Source: Labilibaculum antarcticum (GTDB lineage: Bacteria; Bacteroidota; Bacteroidia; Bacteroidales; Marinifilaceae). From it: a stretch of DNA of 64,000 bases. Below the pieces are notes generated by a model, which was not told where the DNA came from, ran no database searches, and saw only the letters and a program-made list of their open reading frames with translations. Every line of letters starts with the position of its first letter. The first letter of the stretch is position 1. Location of the stretch: the NCBI RefSeq assembly GCF_002356295.1, contig NZ_AP018042.1, forward strand, positions 186,001 to 250,000, written 5' to 3'. Shown piece after piece: positions 37,778 through 46,960 of this stretch. A program made the position numbers and the translations under genes.

Positions 37778-38422
37778 ATGCTGGAATACAACATTTTAGG
37801 CATTCAATTACTTGAATGGATTGGCTATGCCGCTTCGGTATTAGTTTTAGTTTCTTTAACAATGACTTCAATTGTAAAATTGAGGTGGTACAATTTAGCA
37901 GGAGCTATTCTTTTTTCTACTTATGGATTTCTAATTGGCTCACTACCTGTCGGAATAATGAATTTCCTTATTGTTTGCGCAAACGTGTATAACCTACAGA
38001 AAATGTACAAACGCAAAGAAGACTTTAAAATAATTGAGATAAAGGAAAATGACGAATTATTAATGCATTTTCTTGACTTTTATAAAAGGGACATTAAGAG
38101 TTTCTTTCCAGATTATAAAATGGAAAAAGGACAATTGGGAATGTTCGTACTGAGAGATATGGCAGTTGCAGGAATTTTCATCGGATCTAAAGACCAATCC
38201 GGATTACGAATTGAATTAGATTATGCTTTACCACAATATCGCGACTTTAAAGTAGGGGTTTATTTATACAATCAATTGAGTAATATTTTACACAAACACA
38301 ATATCGATTCTGTTTATTGCGATACAAAAATGAATCTAATATATATGGAAAAAATGGGATTTGAACCATCCGAGAAAGATGGCAAATCCATCATGCAAAA
38401 AACATTAAAAAAATCCTCATAA
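37778..38422 (+). CDS. YgjV-like membrane domain fused to GNAT-like domain
   Basis: The 214-residue protein has three hydrophobic helices (about 10-30, 35-52, 55-75) with the YgjV-type pattern of short loops (SLTMTSIVKLRWYNLAGA...YGF). The soluble second half (about 90-210) resembles a GNAT acetyltransferase: VLRDMAVAGIFIG, a strand-helix with RDFKVGVYLYNQL, and the closing N.IYMEKMGFEP. The substrate is unknown. It is an unusual pairing of a small membrane domain with an acetyltransferase-like tail. A strong terminator follows directly. Confidence 0.75.
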   Translation: MLEYNILGIQLLEWIGYAASVLVLVSLTMTSIVKLRWYNLAGAILFSTYGFLIGSLPVGIMNFLIVCANVYNLQKMYKRKEDFKIIEIKENDELLMHFLDFYKRDIKSFFPDYKMEKGQLGMFVLRDMAVAGIFIGSKDQSGLRIELDYALPQYRDFKVGVYLYNQLSNILHKHNIDSVYCDTKMNLIYMEKMGFEPSEKDGKSIMQKTLKKSS

Positions 38423-38428
38423 TAAGTT

Positions 38429-38466
38429 AAGCCCAAATGTTGAATGCAACATTTGGGCTTTTTTTA
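38429..38466 (+). terminator. Strong intrinsic terminator
   Basis: AAGCCCAAATGTTG (38429-38442) and CAACATTTGGGCTT (38447-38460) form a perfect 14-bp stem with loop AATG, followed by a T-run. It separates the YgjV-GNAT gene from the convergent Arc gene. Confidence 0.93.
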
Positions 38467-38649
38467 TTCTTCTAATTTAATGGCATCTTCCGAGCCATTA
38501 TCCTTTTTTCGTCCTGCCTCCTTTAAGGCTTTATTCAAAATCCATTCTATTTGCCCATTCGTACTACGAAATTCATCAACAGCCCACTTTTCCAACACTT
38601 TGTACATCTCAGGATCAAGACGCAGAACAAATGATTTCTTTTTTGCCAT
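38464..38649 (-). CDS. Arc-like ribbon-helix-helix protein
   Basis: The 61-residue protein starts MAKKKSFVLRLDPEMYKVLE, the beta-strand and first helix of Arc/MetJ-type ribbon-helix-helix DNA-binding proteins. WAVDEFRSTNGQIEWILN is the second helix. The acidic tail is not part of the fold. It lies 10 nt downstream of the SPFH gene on the same strand. In Bacteroidetes this pair often occurs together, where the Arc-like protein may bind the SPFH protein's partner or regulate the operon; this is inference from co-occurrence. Confidence 0.82.
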   Translation of the reverse strand: MAKKKSFVLRLDPEMYKVLEKWAVDEFRSTNGQIEWILNKALKEAGRKKDNGSEDAIKLEE

Positions 38650-38659
38650 AATTAATCAA

Positions 38660-39520
38660 TTATTGATACAACGTTCCGGTATTTACTACTGGAGTTACAT
38701 CTTTATCGGAACAAAGTACCACCATCAAATTACTAACCATAGTAGCTTTCTTATCCTCATCAAGATCAACAATATTCTTTTGTGCCAATTGATCCAAAGC
38801 CATATCAACCATACTTACAGCACCTTCAACAATTTTAAAACGTGCTGCAACTACTGCCGTAGCTTGCTGACGACGCAACATAGCACCTGCAATTTCAGAT
38901 GCGTACGCAAGATAGTTAATCCTTGCTTCCATGACTTCAATCCCTGCAATCGCTAATCGATCCGTCAATTCGCTTTCCAATAATTCACTTACATTATTTC
39001 CACCCGAACGTAAGGTAATCTCAGCCTGTTCATCCTCAAAATTATCATACGGATACGAACCAGCCATATGTCGAATAGCAGCCTCAGACTGAATATTTAC
39101 AAAATGTTCGAAGTTATCCACATCAAAAGTAGCTTTGTAAGTATCACGAACTCTCCAAACTAAAACAACTCCGATCATAATTGGATTTCCAATTTTGTCA
39201 TTCACCTTTATTGGATCACTATCCAAATTTCGGGCTCTCAAACTCACTTTCTTTTTTACCATAAATGGATTTACCCAAAAGAATCCATTAGTCAGTATGG
39301 TTCCCTTATATGCTCCAAACAGCACCAAAACAGAGGTTTCATTTGGGTTAACAATTGTAAAACCAGGTATACAAGCAATAATCAAAGGAATAAAAATAAC
39401 GAAAAATGGATTCCTTACCATTAGTAATCCGCCTATGCCAATTACTAACAGAGCAAGGACAATGAAAACCATTAAAAATCCTGATTTTGCAGAATAACTC
39501 TTTTCTTCTCTCATAATCAT
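38660..39520 (-). CDS. SPFH domain (stomatin/prohibitin-like) membrane protein
   Basis: A 286-residue membrane protein. Two hydrophobic helices (about 15-33 and 36-52) are followed by an SPFH domain (about 60-230) with FTIVNPNETSVLVLFGAYKG, VVLVWRVRD and a helical flank containing MLRRQQATAVVAARFKIVEGA, the usual assembly region. Such proteins build ring or cage scaffolds in lipid microdomains. Met3 is an alternative start. It forms a two-gene operon with the Arc-like gene. Confidence 0.9.
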   Translation of the reverse strand: MIMREEKSYSAKSGFLMVFIVLALLVIGIGGLLMVRNPFFVIFIPLIIACIPGFTIVNPNETSVLVLFGAYKGTILTNGFFWVNPFMVKKKVSLRARNLDSDPIKVNDKIGNPIMIGVVLVWRVRDTYKATFDVDNFEHFVNIQSEAAIRHMAGSYPYDNFEDEQAEITLRSGGNNVSELLESELTDRLAIAGIEVMEARINYLAYASEIAGAMLRRQQATAVVAARFKIVEGAVSMVDMALDQLAQKNIVDLDEDKKATMVSNLMVVLCSDKDVTPVVNTGTLYQ

Positions 39521-39582
39521 TTATTTTGATATCATTTTGATATCAATATACGTCTTTTTTTTGAATCTGAAAATTTTGGAAC

Positions 39583-39610
39583 AAAAAAAACCGGAGCATA
39601 TGCCCCGGTT
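39583..39610 (-). terminator. Intrinsic terminator of 39616-39855
   Basis: On the minus strand AACCGG (39610-39605) and CCGGTT (39594-39589) flank GCATATGC, with one mismatch, and are followed by eight T residues. Confidence 0.85.
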
Positions 39611-39615
39611 TATTT

Positions 39616-39855
39616 TTAGTTTAATAAGATTTCTGCAATATCTGGAAATTTCAGATTTACATTTTTTGTGGATTGACGAAATCCCAAAATACGATGAAGA
39701 AGATTTGTTTTTGACTCTACTTTGAATCTGTCAAGATATTCAGGCAATTCAGCAGATTCAAACACATCAGAATTTGCAAGCCGATCCATAAGCGAAATCA
39801 TTTCTTGTCCGGTATTTTTACGATCAAAATTTAAAAGAGTATAAAAATCTTTCAT
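39616..39855 (-). CDS. Small protein of unknown function downstream of ECF sigma factor
   Basis: A 79-residue protein from ATG 39855 (an upstream TTG adds two residues). It has no signal peptide or membrane helix. It looks helical and contains LNFDRKNTGQEMISLMDRLAN and LLHRILGFRQ. It follows the ECF sigma gene by 112 nt on the same strand and has its own terminator. The position would suit an anti-sigma or modulatory protein, but there is no zinc-binding or membrane anti-sigma motif. I do not recognise a family. Confidence 0.55.
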   Translation of the reverse strand: MKDFYTLLNFDRKNTGQEMISLMDRLANSDVFESAELPEYLDRFKVESKTNLLHRILGFRQSTKNVNLKFPDIAEILLN

Positions 39856-39967
39856 AGGCAAATAATTATTTCTATTTCCCTATTAACGCTTTAAATTCTA
39901 CTTTAGTATTTAAGCATGAAAAAGACTCAAAAGCGATCACTTTTCAGTCTTATAAATACATCTATTA

Positions 39968-40561
39968 TTAAAACGTCAAACTCATATTTCGATCTTCAAT
40001 TGTTTTTCGCATATTAATTAGAGCATAACGCATCCGTCCTAATGCAGTATTAATACTAACATTAGTCTGGTTCGCAATCTCTTTAAAGCTCAAACCTTTA
40101 TAATGTCTAAGAATTACGACTTCCCGTTGATCATCTGGTAGTTCGTCAACCAAATTACGGATATCAGAATGAATCTGATTTCGAATTAATTCATCTTCGT
40201 AGGTTTCCTCACAATATTTTGCTGAATTGAATATATCCAATTCATAATCATCTTTCGAAAAGGTTTTATTTTGCTTTTCTTTTCTAAAATGATCAATAAT
40301 TAAATTGTGAGCAATTCTTAGCACCCAAGCCAAAAATTTCCCATTGTCTTGATATTTCCCCAAACGGAGAGATCGGATTACCTTTATAAAGGTATCCTGA
40401 AATAAGTCCTCGGAAAGCTGATGATTTTTTACGATTAGATAAATATAGGTATATACTCTGTCCTTATGTCGGATCACAAGAGTATCAATACTATCATCGT
40501 TACCATCAATGAATTGCTTAACGAGATCATAATCAGTAGGATTAATCTTTCTCAATTTCAC
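39968..40561 (-). CDS. ECF-type sigma factor
   Basis: A 197-residue sigma-70 family factor with a GTG start (40561). Region 2 shows VYTYIYLIVKNHQLSEDLFQDTF and WVLRIAHNLIIDHFRK, the core-binding and -10 helix region. Region 4 shows LPDDQREVVILRHYKGLSFKEIA and the HTH NVSINTALGRMRYAL. Such factors steer RNA polymerase to stress or envelope genes. No anti-sigma gene with a membrane segment is adjacent; the small gene downstream is the only candidate. Confidence 0.93.
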   Translation of the reverse strand: MKLRKINPTDYDLVKQFIDGNDDSIDTLVIRHKDRVYTYIYLIVKNHQLSEDLFQDTFIKVIRSLRLGKYQDNGKFLAWVLRIAHNLIIDHFRKEKQNKTFSKDDYELDIFNSAKYCEETYEDELIRNQIHSDIRNLVDELPDDQREVVILRHYKGLSFKEIANQTNVSINTALGRMRYALINMRKTIEDRNMSLTF

Positions 40562-40669
40562 AGCTATTTAATAAAACAGTGTAAAGTTAATCTATAAGCA
40601 AGGTCTCCTTTATTATTGATGATTACTAAATATTCCTAATAGTATGCAAGAAACTAATTTTTAATGAGA

Positions 40670-40700
40670 TTTGAAAATGTTTAGAAGTTAAATATCTTTG
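40670..40700 (+). promoter_or_regulatory. Consensus Bacteroidota promoter of uvrA
   Basis: TTTG (40670-40673), a 19-nt spacer and TATCTTTG (40693-40700) match the -33/-7 consensus exactly. The uvrA start is 55 nt further on. Confidence 0.85.
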
Positions 40701-40755
40701 TAGATTCGATTTTAGTAAACTTATAAGAAACCTAATCTATGATCGGATTACAAAT

Positions 40756-43563
40756 ATGGCAGACAAGAATTCAGAAAAATACATCTATATAAAAGGGGCA
40801 AAAGTTCATAATCTAAAGAATATTGACCTTAAAATTCCTCGAAATAAGTTTATTGTTATCACTGGCCTTTCAGGATCAGGGAAATCCTCTCTGGCATTTG
40901 ATACACTTTATGCCGAGGGACAGCGAAGGTATGTTGAAAGTTTATCATCCTATGCAAGACAATTTTTAGGACGAATTGACAAACCAGAGGTTGATTTCAT
41001 TAAAGGAATACCACCTGCAATCGCAATTGAACAGAAGGTAAATACAAGAAACCCTCGTTCAACTGTTGGTACTTCGACTGAAATTTACGATTACCTAAAA
41101 CTTCTTTTCGCAAGAATTGGGAAAACCTACTCTCCCATTTCGAATGCAATTGTAAAAAGGTACACCATTACCGATGTTGTGAAATTTATTCTTAGTCAGG
41201 ATGAAGGTATTCCGGTAATGATTTTAGCAGAAATTCGCAATGGAGATCGAAATAAAAAAGAACAGTTGGAAGTTTTATCTCAACAAGGATTTTCAAGAAT
41301 AGAAAGTAAAGGTGAAATCCACAAAATTTTTGATGCAATTGAAAACCAGGATCTTCTTCAAAAAGATGAGCCCATACATATTGTGATTGACAGAATACGG
41401 GTTTCTTCTGATGAAGATACTCAAAACAGAATAGCTGATTCCCTGCAAACTGCATTTTACGAAGGAAAAGGAGAATGCCTTCTTTCTATCGATGGCAGTA
41501 CTGATTACAAATCTTACTCGAATCGTTTTGAGGCAGACGGTATCGTATTTGAAGATCCAAATGTGCACACCTTCAGCTTCAACAATCCAGTTGGTGCCTG
41601 CCCAACCTGCGAAGGTTTTGGTAAAGTAATCGGTATCGACGAAGATTTGGTTATTCCTAACAAGACTCTTAGCATATACGATGATGCTGTTGTATGCTGG
41701 AAAGGTGAGAAAATGCAGGAATGGAAAAATAAACTAATCTATTCTGCTGACAAATTCGATTTCCCAATTCATCGTTCTTATTTTGAACTAAACGAAGAGG
41801 AAAAGCTACTACTATGGAGCGGGAATAAGCACTTTAAGGGTTTGAATGATTTTTTCAAATACCTGGAAGCTAAACAATATAAGATTCAATTTCGGGTGAT
41901 GTTATCTCGTTACCGAGGAAAAACGATATGTCCTGACTGTAGAGGGACCCGCTTGAAAAAAGAAGCTGGCTACATTAAAGTAAATGACAAAAATATTCAG
42001 GATTTGGTTTTAACGCCATTGGATGAACTCAGTGTTTTTTTCCAGAATTTACAGCTGGATAAAACAGATGAAAAAATTGCCAGTAGATTACTGGTTGACA
42101 TTAAAAACCGTATTAATTTCTTATCGGATGTTGGTTTGGGTTACCTAACACTGAATCGATTGTCTAGTAGCTTATCCGGAGGAGAATCACAACGTATTAA
42201 TTTAGCAACATCACTAGGTAGTAGTCTTGTTGGCTCATTATACATTCTCGACGAACCGAGTATCGGCCTTCATTCGAGAGATACTGAATTACTTATTAAA
42301 GTTTTGAGGCAATTACGTGATTTAGGAAATACGGTTATTGTTGTTGAACACGATGAAGATATTATTTTGGCGGCAGATGAACTTATCGACATAGGCCCCT
42401 ATGCTGGCAGACTAGGCGGTGAAGTGGTATTTCATGGAGATCTTGAGCAGTTAAAAGAGTCCTCGGAAAGTTTGACTGCGCAATACATATCAGGCAGAAT
42501 GATGATTCCGGTGCCAGCCACCCGAAAAAAATGGAATAATTACATTGAAATAATTGGTGCAAGGGAGAATAATTTAAAAGGCCTAAACATTAAATTTCCA
42601 CTGAACATCATGTCTGTAATCACCGGCGTTAGTGGATCAGGAAAATCTTCGTTGATAAAGACAATCTTGTATCCTGCCTTAAAGAAACATTACGGCGGTT
42701 ATTCCGATAAAAGTGGTCATTTCGATACTATAAAAGGAGATTTGCATCTAATTCGGGATATTGAGTTTGTTGATCAGAATCCAATTGGTAAATCTTCAAG
42801 ATCGAACCCTGTAACTTACTTAAAAGCGTACGACGAAATCAGGAAACTATTTGCCGACCAAAAAGCCTCTCGATATAGCGGTTTTAAACCTTCACATTTC
42901 TCTTTTAATATTGATGGCGGCAGATGTGATGAATGTCAAGGAGAAGGAATTATTAAGGTAGAAATGCAGTTTATGGCTGATATCTACTTACAATGTGAAA
43001 GCTGTAAAGGACAAAGATTTAAAGATGATATTCTGCAAGTTCGATACAATCAAAAGAATATTCATGATATTCTGGAGATGACTGTAAATGAAGCCACAGA
43101 ATTCTTTTCCGAAGGAAAAAGCACTACCGAAAAGAAAATCGTTCAGCGAATACAACCATTAGTTGATGTTGGATTGGGCTATGTGAAACTAGGACAATCA
43201 TCCAGCACATTAAGCGGTGGCGAAAGTCAGAGGGTGAAACTAGCTTCCTTTTTAGCTAAAGAAAAAGCAGAACCTTGTCTATTTGTATTCGATGAGCCAA
43301 CTACAGGATTGCATTTTCATGATATTCATAAATTAATGGATGCATTTAATGCCCTAATATCAAGAGGACACACCTTGATTATTATTGAACACAATATGGA
43401 AATAATAAAATGTGCCGATTGGTTAATCGATTTAGGCCCTGAAGGTGGAATTAAAGGAGGTGAAATTGTTTTTGAAGGAATTCCGGAAGATGCTATTAAT
43501 TGCTCTGCATCCTATACAGGGAAATATTTAAAAGAAAAACTAACTAAAAAAGGTTCCATTTAG
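40756..43563 (+). CDS. uvrA: Excinuclease ABC subunit A
   Basis: DNA-damage recognition ATPase of nucleotide excision repair. The 935-residue protein has two ABC modules: Walker A GLSGSGKSS (near residue 33) and GVSGSGKSS (near 625), and signatures LSGGESQR twice. The zinc motifs are CPTCEGFG, CPDCRGTR and CDECQGEG...CESCKGQR. The family opening YIYIKGAKVHNLKNI is present. It is monocistronic, with a consensus promoter before it and a bidirectional terminator whose left part includes the stop codon. Confidence 0.97.
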   Translation: MADKNSEKYIYIKGAKVHNLKNIDLKIPRNKFIVITGLSGSGKSSLAFDTLYAEGQRRYVESLSSYARQFLGRIDKPEVDFIKGIPPAIAIEQKVNTRNPRSTVGTSTEIYDYLKLLFARIGKTYSPISNAIVKRYTITDVVKFILSQDEGIPVMILAEIRNGDRNKKEQLEVLSQQGFSRIESKGEIHKIFDAIENQDLLQKDEPIHIVIDRIRVSSDEDTQNRIADSLQTAFYEGKGECLLSIDGSTDYKSYSNRFEADGIVFEDPNVHTFSFNNPVGACPTCEGFGKVIGIDEDLVIPNKTLSIYDDAVVCWKGEKMQEWKNKLIYSADKFDFPIHRSYFELNEEEKLLLWSGNKHFKGLNDFFKYLEAKQYKIQFRVMLSRYRGKTICPDCRGTRLKKEAGYIKVNDKNIQDLVLTPLDELSVFFQNLQLDKTDEKIASRLLVDIKNRINFLSDVGLGYLTLNRLSSSLSGGESQRINLATSLGSSLVGSLYILDEPSIGLHSRDTELLIKVLRQLRDLGNTVIVVEHDEDIILAADELIDIGPYAGRLGGEVVFHGDLEQLKESSESLTAQYISGRMMIPVPATRKKWNNYIEIIGARENNLKGLNIKFPLNIMSVITGVSGSGKSSLIKTILYPALKKHYGGYSDKSGHFDTIKGDLHLIRDIEFVDQNPIGKSSRSNPVTYLKAYDEIRKLFADQKASRYSGFKPSHFSFNIDGGRCDECQGEGIIKVEMQFMADIYLQCESCKGQRFKDDILQVRYNQKNIHDILEMTVNEATEFFSEGKSTTEKKIVQRIQPLVDVGLGYVKLGQSSSTLSGGESQRVKLASFLAKEKAEPCLFVFDEPTTGLHFHDIHKLMDAFNALISRGHTLIIIEHNMEIIKCADWLIDLGPEGGIKGGEIVFEGIPEDAINCSASYTGKYLKEKLTKKGSI

Positions 43564-43575
43564 GAACCTTTTTTT
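43546..43575. terminator. Bidirectional terminator at uvrA stop
   Basis: AAAAAAGGTTCC (43546-43557) and GGAACCTTTTTT (43563-43574) form a hairpin with A- and T-runs on both sides, so it can end both uvrA and the convergent gene at 43574. The uvrA stop codon TAG lies at the start of the right arm. Confidence 0.9.
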
Positions 43576-44005
43576 ATAATTTCATTCCAAATAAAATAGA
43601 AACACAACCACTTTCTAATTTTAATCCTGTGGGTTCTTCTTTAATAAAATCCAATGATATAACCAGTGTTTTAGCCTCATCCAGTTCAAAATCAAAATGA
43701 TCAATATAATTACTTTCCTCATTATCAAAAATCAGATTTTGATCCGAGTCGGTAATCTTAAAATGAATTTTTGGCATGTGCTCTTCACCACCCACTACGA
43801 TCCTGTATTCTTGCCCCGTAAAAAAAGCTTTATGCAATTCTACCTCTTCTTGCTGATTTAAAAAAACACCATTGTAATTTCCATCGTGAACGTAATTTTC
43901 AAGCTTTGGTTTGCAATTTGTTTTTGCAAAATCCCGGCACTGAGAAGTCCCTACCTGAATAGAAACAACGAATACAAACAAAGTAGATAGTAAATAATAT
44001 TTCAT
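43574..44005 (-). CDS. Small exported hypothetical protein
   Basis: A 143-residue protein with a signal peptide (1-21, ending VGTSQ). The mature part has two close cysteines (QCRDFAKTNCKP), a third Cys near the end (SGCVSILF), and strand-rich sequence with many acidic residues. It looks like a small periplasmic beta-sandwich domain; I recognise no family. Its stop lies inside the terminator shared with uvrA. It starts 40 nt after the stop of the lipoprotein gene 44046-44903 on the same strand, so those two probably form one transcript. Confidence 0.7.
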   Translation of the reverse strand: MKYYLLSTLFVFVVSIQVGTSQCRDFAKTNCKPKLENYVHDGNYNGVFLNQQEEVELHKAFFTGQEYRIVVGGEEHMPKIHFKITDSDQNLIFDNEESNYIDHFDFELDEAKTLVISLDFIKEEPTGLKLESGCVSILFGMKL

Positions 44006-44045
44006 ATTTAAATACTGTATGTTTAAATCTTAAATTAATTCCGTA

Positions 44046-44903
44046 TTAATGCACTAGATATTCTCTTATATCACCCACTTTCGCAATTAGTTGTACAAAT
44101 ACTAATCCATCAACAGAATCAATAAATTCTTCATCCTCTTTCTTGTCTGTATTTTTAATACTTATCTCAAATAATTTCTCCAATTGCAATATATCGAGAT
44201 AAATGGGTTTAATAACAGGGTTTGACTGATTGTCTCGTAAAACAGCTTTAATACTCTCAAGAGACAACTTCTGATCTAAAATTTGTTTGATTAATTCATG
44301 ATGCGATTTATCCCTTGGATTAACACTTTGAGTCGCTATATACATACTTTCCACCCATCCACCAATTAGCATCAAAGTGGCTAGTGAATATCTGTCTTGC
44401 TCACGTAATTGTTCGTTTGACTCCATATAAATCTCCGAAATAATATCAACAATGAGTTCTTTATTCGTCACATTATTTTCAAGTAAGCGAACCTTATCTT
44501 GTTCAACTGTTCTTAACACACCTAATGATTCTGCAAGATTCCTAGACACATTAATATACTCCATTGAAATTTGATATTGCTCGTTCAAACTTGCATAGCT
44601 TAAATCAGCGCAATACACCCCAAGTGCAATTGCTCTAGATGGACTAGTAGAATATCCAGCTAAATTCTCGGTTTTATTCAGTAAATCTTCCCTAAAATGG
44701 ACTCCTGTTTTTTTTATCAGCAATGAAATTTCAATTGGACTAGGCAGAATAAAGAAAATTCGTTTAATCTTTTCAGAATTCTCCTTCATTAACTGATTCT
44801 CCAGCAAATCCCCCTCAGATACTTGCTCTTTATTTTTTGATGAAAACAAATTGCACGAATTGAACAGTAGTAAAATACAAAGACTCCAAATAATTTTTCT
44901 CAT
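44046..44903 (-). CDS. Hypothetical lipoprotein
   Basis: The 285-residue protein begins with a lipoprotein signal (LLLFNSC, lipidated Cys17). The mature part is all-helical with several amphipathic helices and no catalytic motif (for example YNVSR-like ISMEYINVSRNLAESL). It resembles conserved Bacteroidales lipoproteins without assigned function. It sits upstream of the small exported protein gene. Between them the two encode one lipid-anchored and one soluble envelope protein, a plausible pair, but no function can be inferred. Confidence 0.7.
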   Translation of the reverse strand: MRKIIWSLCILLLFNSCNLFSSKNKEQVSEGDLLENQLMKENSEKIKRIFFILPSPIEISLLIKKTGVHFREDLLNKTENLAGYSTSPSRAIALGVYCADLSYASLNEQYQISMEYINVSRNLAESLGVLRTVEQDKVRLLENNVTNKELIVDIISEIYMESNEQLREQDRYSLATLMLIGGWVESMYIATQSVNPRDKSHHELIKQILDQKLSLESIKAVLRDNQSNPVIKPIYLDILQLEKLFEISIKNTDKKEDEEFIDSVDGLVFVQLIAKVGDIREYLVH

Positions 44904-45286
44904 AGAATCTGGTCTGAAGATTAATATATCTCTTTCGAAGAACTTAAATTACAATTTTTCAGGAAACAACCGACGCTTTTTTCAATAATATTTCACAATA
45001 AACAATGAAAAAGCAAATAATCATTTGGACTTTAACTTGCTCGAACCGACAATAAATCCGGCGAATACCTTGAATTTATCATAGGATTCATTTAAGAATT
45101 CTATGGATAAAATAGTTACGTATAAAAAACTTTTATACCATTCCATCGCAATGCTCTTCTCAAAGAGATACTGCCTGATAATCAGAAATATACCCATAGA
45201 TAAGACAAATATTAAACCGGTGATTTTTTGAAGTAATAAAAACGAATAAAAATTGCTAATTTTGCATCGAATAAATCAACAATTTA
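44904..45286. other. Divergent intergenic region
   Basis: This 383-nt AT-rich gap lies between divergent genes. TAATTTTG (45257-45264) fits a -7 box for the HEAT-like gene at 45287, but the nearest TTTG upstream (45227-45230) is 26 nt away, longer than usual. No gene or stable fold is seen in the remainder. Confidence 0.45.
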
Positions 45287-45808
45287 ATGAGCAATATTAG
45301 TAAAAAGGATTTACACAACGCTATAATCTTAGGGCTTAACTCTACGGATGATAAAGTGGTACTCGATTCAATCAATCAATTACGAAAAGATGGAAAATCA
45401 GAAGATATTACACTTCTGTTGGATCTAATGATTTCCAATTCCGGAAGGGAGATACAATCAACGATCCACAGTTTTCTTGCCGATTTAAAAAATCAGGACA
45501 CTGATAAGATTATTATAAAAGCAATCGGGGATGATAAATACATTGCGATTAGAAAGATTCTAATTGCAATTTGTTGGGAAGCCAGCATTGATTTCTCTAA
45601 GTACATTTCAACTTTTGTCGATTTGGTAATTGAATCGGATTTTGAAATTTCATTTGAAGCTTTTACAGTTATCGAAAATCTAACAGAGAAAATATCGGAA
45701 GAAGTTAAACCGACAGAGATGGCTAAACTTAAAGATGCCATTTCAGGAGCATCTCCTGAAAAAAAGGGACTAATTCATGAAGCAATTCATATAATTGAAC
45801 AACTATAA
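45287..45808 (+). CDS. HEAT-repeat-like protein
   Basis: A 173-residue helical protein made of paired amphipathic helices in the style of HEAT repeats (DDKVVLDSINQLRKDG, REIQSTIHSFLADLKN, DKYIAIRKILIAICWEAS, FEISFEAFTVIENL). It has no signal peptide, so it is cytosolic and probably a protein-binding scaffold. The helix-pair pattern is visible but the family name is uncertain. It forms its own unit with a strong terminator shared with the convergent dihydroorotate dehydrogenase-like gene. Confidence 0.7.
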   Translation: MSNISKKDLHNAIILGLNSTDDKVVLDSINQLRKDGKSEDITLLLDLMISNSGREIQSTIHSFLADLKNQDTDKIIIKAIGDDKYIAIRKILIAICWEASIDFSKYISTFVDLVIESDFEISFEAFTVIENLTEKISEEVKPTEMAKLKDAISGASPEKKGLIHEAIHIIEQL

Positions 45809-45815
45809 GAAAAGA

Positions 45816-45846
45816 AAAAGCCGCTTTAAAAGCGGCTTTTGTTTTT
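45816..45846 (+). terminator. Intrinsic terminator after HEAT-like gene
   Basis: AAAAGCCGCT (45816-45825) and AGCGGCTTTT (45831-45840) form a 10-bp stem with loop TTAAA, followed by T-rich sequence. Confidence 0.9.
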
Positions 45847-46850
45847 TATATTAAAACGTCTTTTTCATTATTCGAAAAGTATTTCATAAACTGTGCTCTT
45901 TCATATAAGCCCGGATCCTCAATACTTCCATAATTTAAGCTGCCGCGAAATTCACCAACGGTCTTAAATTCTTTTCTTACCATCCATTTTGTAATATCTT
46001 CCAAAATAGTTGTGATTTGATCAAATCCATGCTCATATACTGTGGAACAAATCTGAACAGTTGTGGCACCTGCCAATAATTGCTTTATTGCGGCTTCTCC
46101 ATTATGAATTCCGGTAGAGGCCGAAATATCAAGACCTTTAATTTTATCTGATAACATACCTACCCAACGAAGAGATTTACGAATATCACTTGCAGAGCTC
46201 AAAACCTCAGCGCTTGTAATTTTCATTTTCTCAATATCAATATCGGGCTCATAAAATCGATTAAACAACACCAAAGCATCTGCTCCATCAGCATTTAATC
46301 GATCAGCAACAGAAAACAGATTAGTGAAATAAATCCCAATTTTCATTGATATTGGAATATTCACTTCCTTTTTAACTGCATTAAATATATTAAAATATAA
46401 TTTTTCGTATTCAATAGAACTCATGTTTCTATCGTTAGGAACGATAAACGCATTTAGCTCAATAGCATCAGCTCCGGCTTTTTCAATTTCCTTAGCAAAG
46501 GAAGTCCAATCCGATGAAGAAATACAATTAATACTTGCAATTACGGGAATCGAAACGGCTTCCTTCGCCTCCTTAATAAGAGTCAAGTAATTTGAAATAG
46601 AATTCCCTTTAATGTAAGTATTAATATAATCTTCCGCCTCAGGATAACTCCTATTTGCAGGATCTTTACCAATCAGATTTTTTGTTTCGTTGCGAATCTG
46701 TTCTTCAAATAAAGACTTTAAAACAACAGCACCAGCTCCTTTTTCTTCAATAATTTTAATTTTTCTTACCGAATTTGTAAGTCCGGAACTGCTAACAATT
46801 AAAGGATTCTTTAATTGTAATCCCATATAAGTGGTTTCAAGATTAATCAT
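45846..46850 (-). CDS. Dihydroorotate dehydrogenase-like flavoprotein
   Basis: A 334-residue TIM-barrel protein from ATG 46850; a TTG at 46880 would add 10 residues. FMN-barrel features include NPLIVSSSGLTNS, AVVLKSLFEEQI and the late phosphate-binding STGIHNGEAAIKQLLAGA. The segment that in true class 1 PyrD reads NLSCPN is ELNAFIVPND, so the catalytic Cys is missing. That matches the 'dihydroorotate dehydrogenase-like' group of Bacteroidetes, not pyrimidine synthesis. TATATTTG (46899-46892, minus) upstream fits a -7 box. The substrate is unknown. Confidence 0.85.
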   Translation of the reverse strand: MINLETTYMGLQLKNPLIVSSSGLTNSVRKIKIIEEKGAGAVVLKSLFEEQIRNETKNLIGKDPANRSYPEAEDYINTYIKGNSISNYLTLIKEAKEAVSIPVIASINCISSSDWTSFAKEIEKAGADAIELNAFIVPNDRNMSSIEYEKLYFNIFNAVKKEVNIPISMKIGIYFTNLFSVADRLNADGADALVLFNRFYEPDIDIEKMKITSAEVLSSASDIRKSLRWVGMLSDKIKGLDISASTGIHNGEAAIKQLLAGATTVQICSTVYEHGFDQITTILEDITKWMVRKEFKTVGEFRGSLNYGSIEDPGLYERAQFMKYFSNNEKDVLI

Positions 46851-46960
46851 GCTATTTTGATTTTTTTTATGTTTTTTCAATCGTTGACAAACAAATATAG
46901 TAATTTGAAAGAGATATGTACATCCAAAGTACTCACTTAACCTATTAAAATACTTAGATT

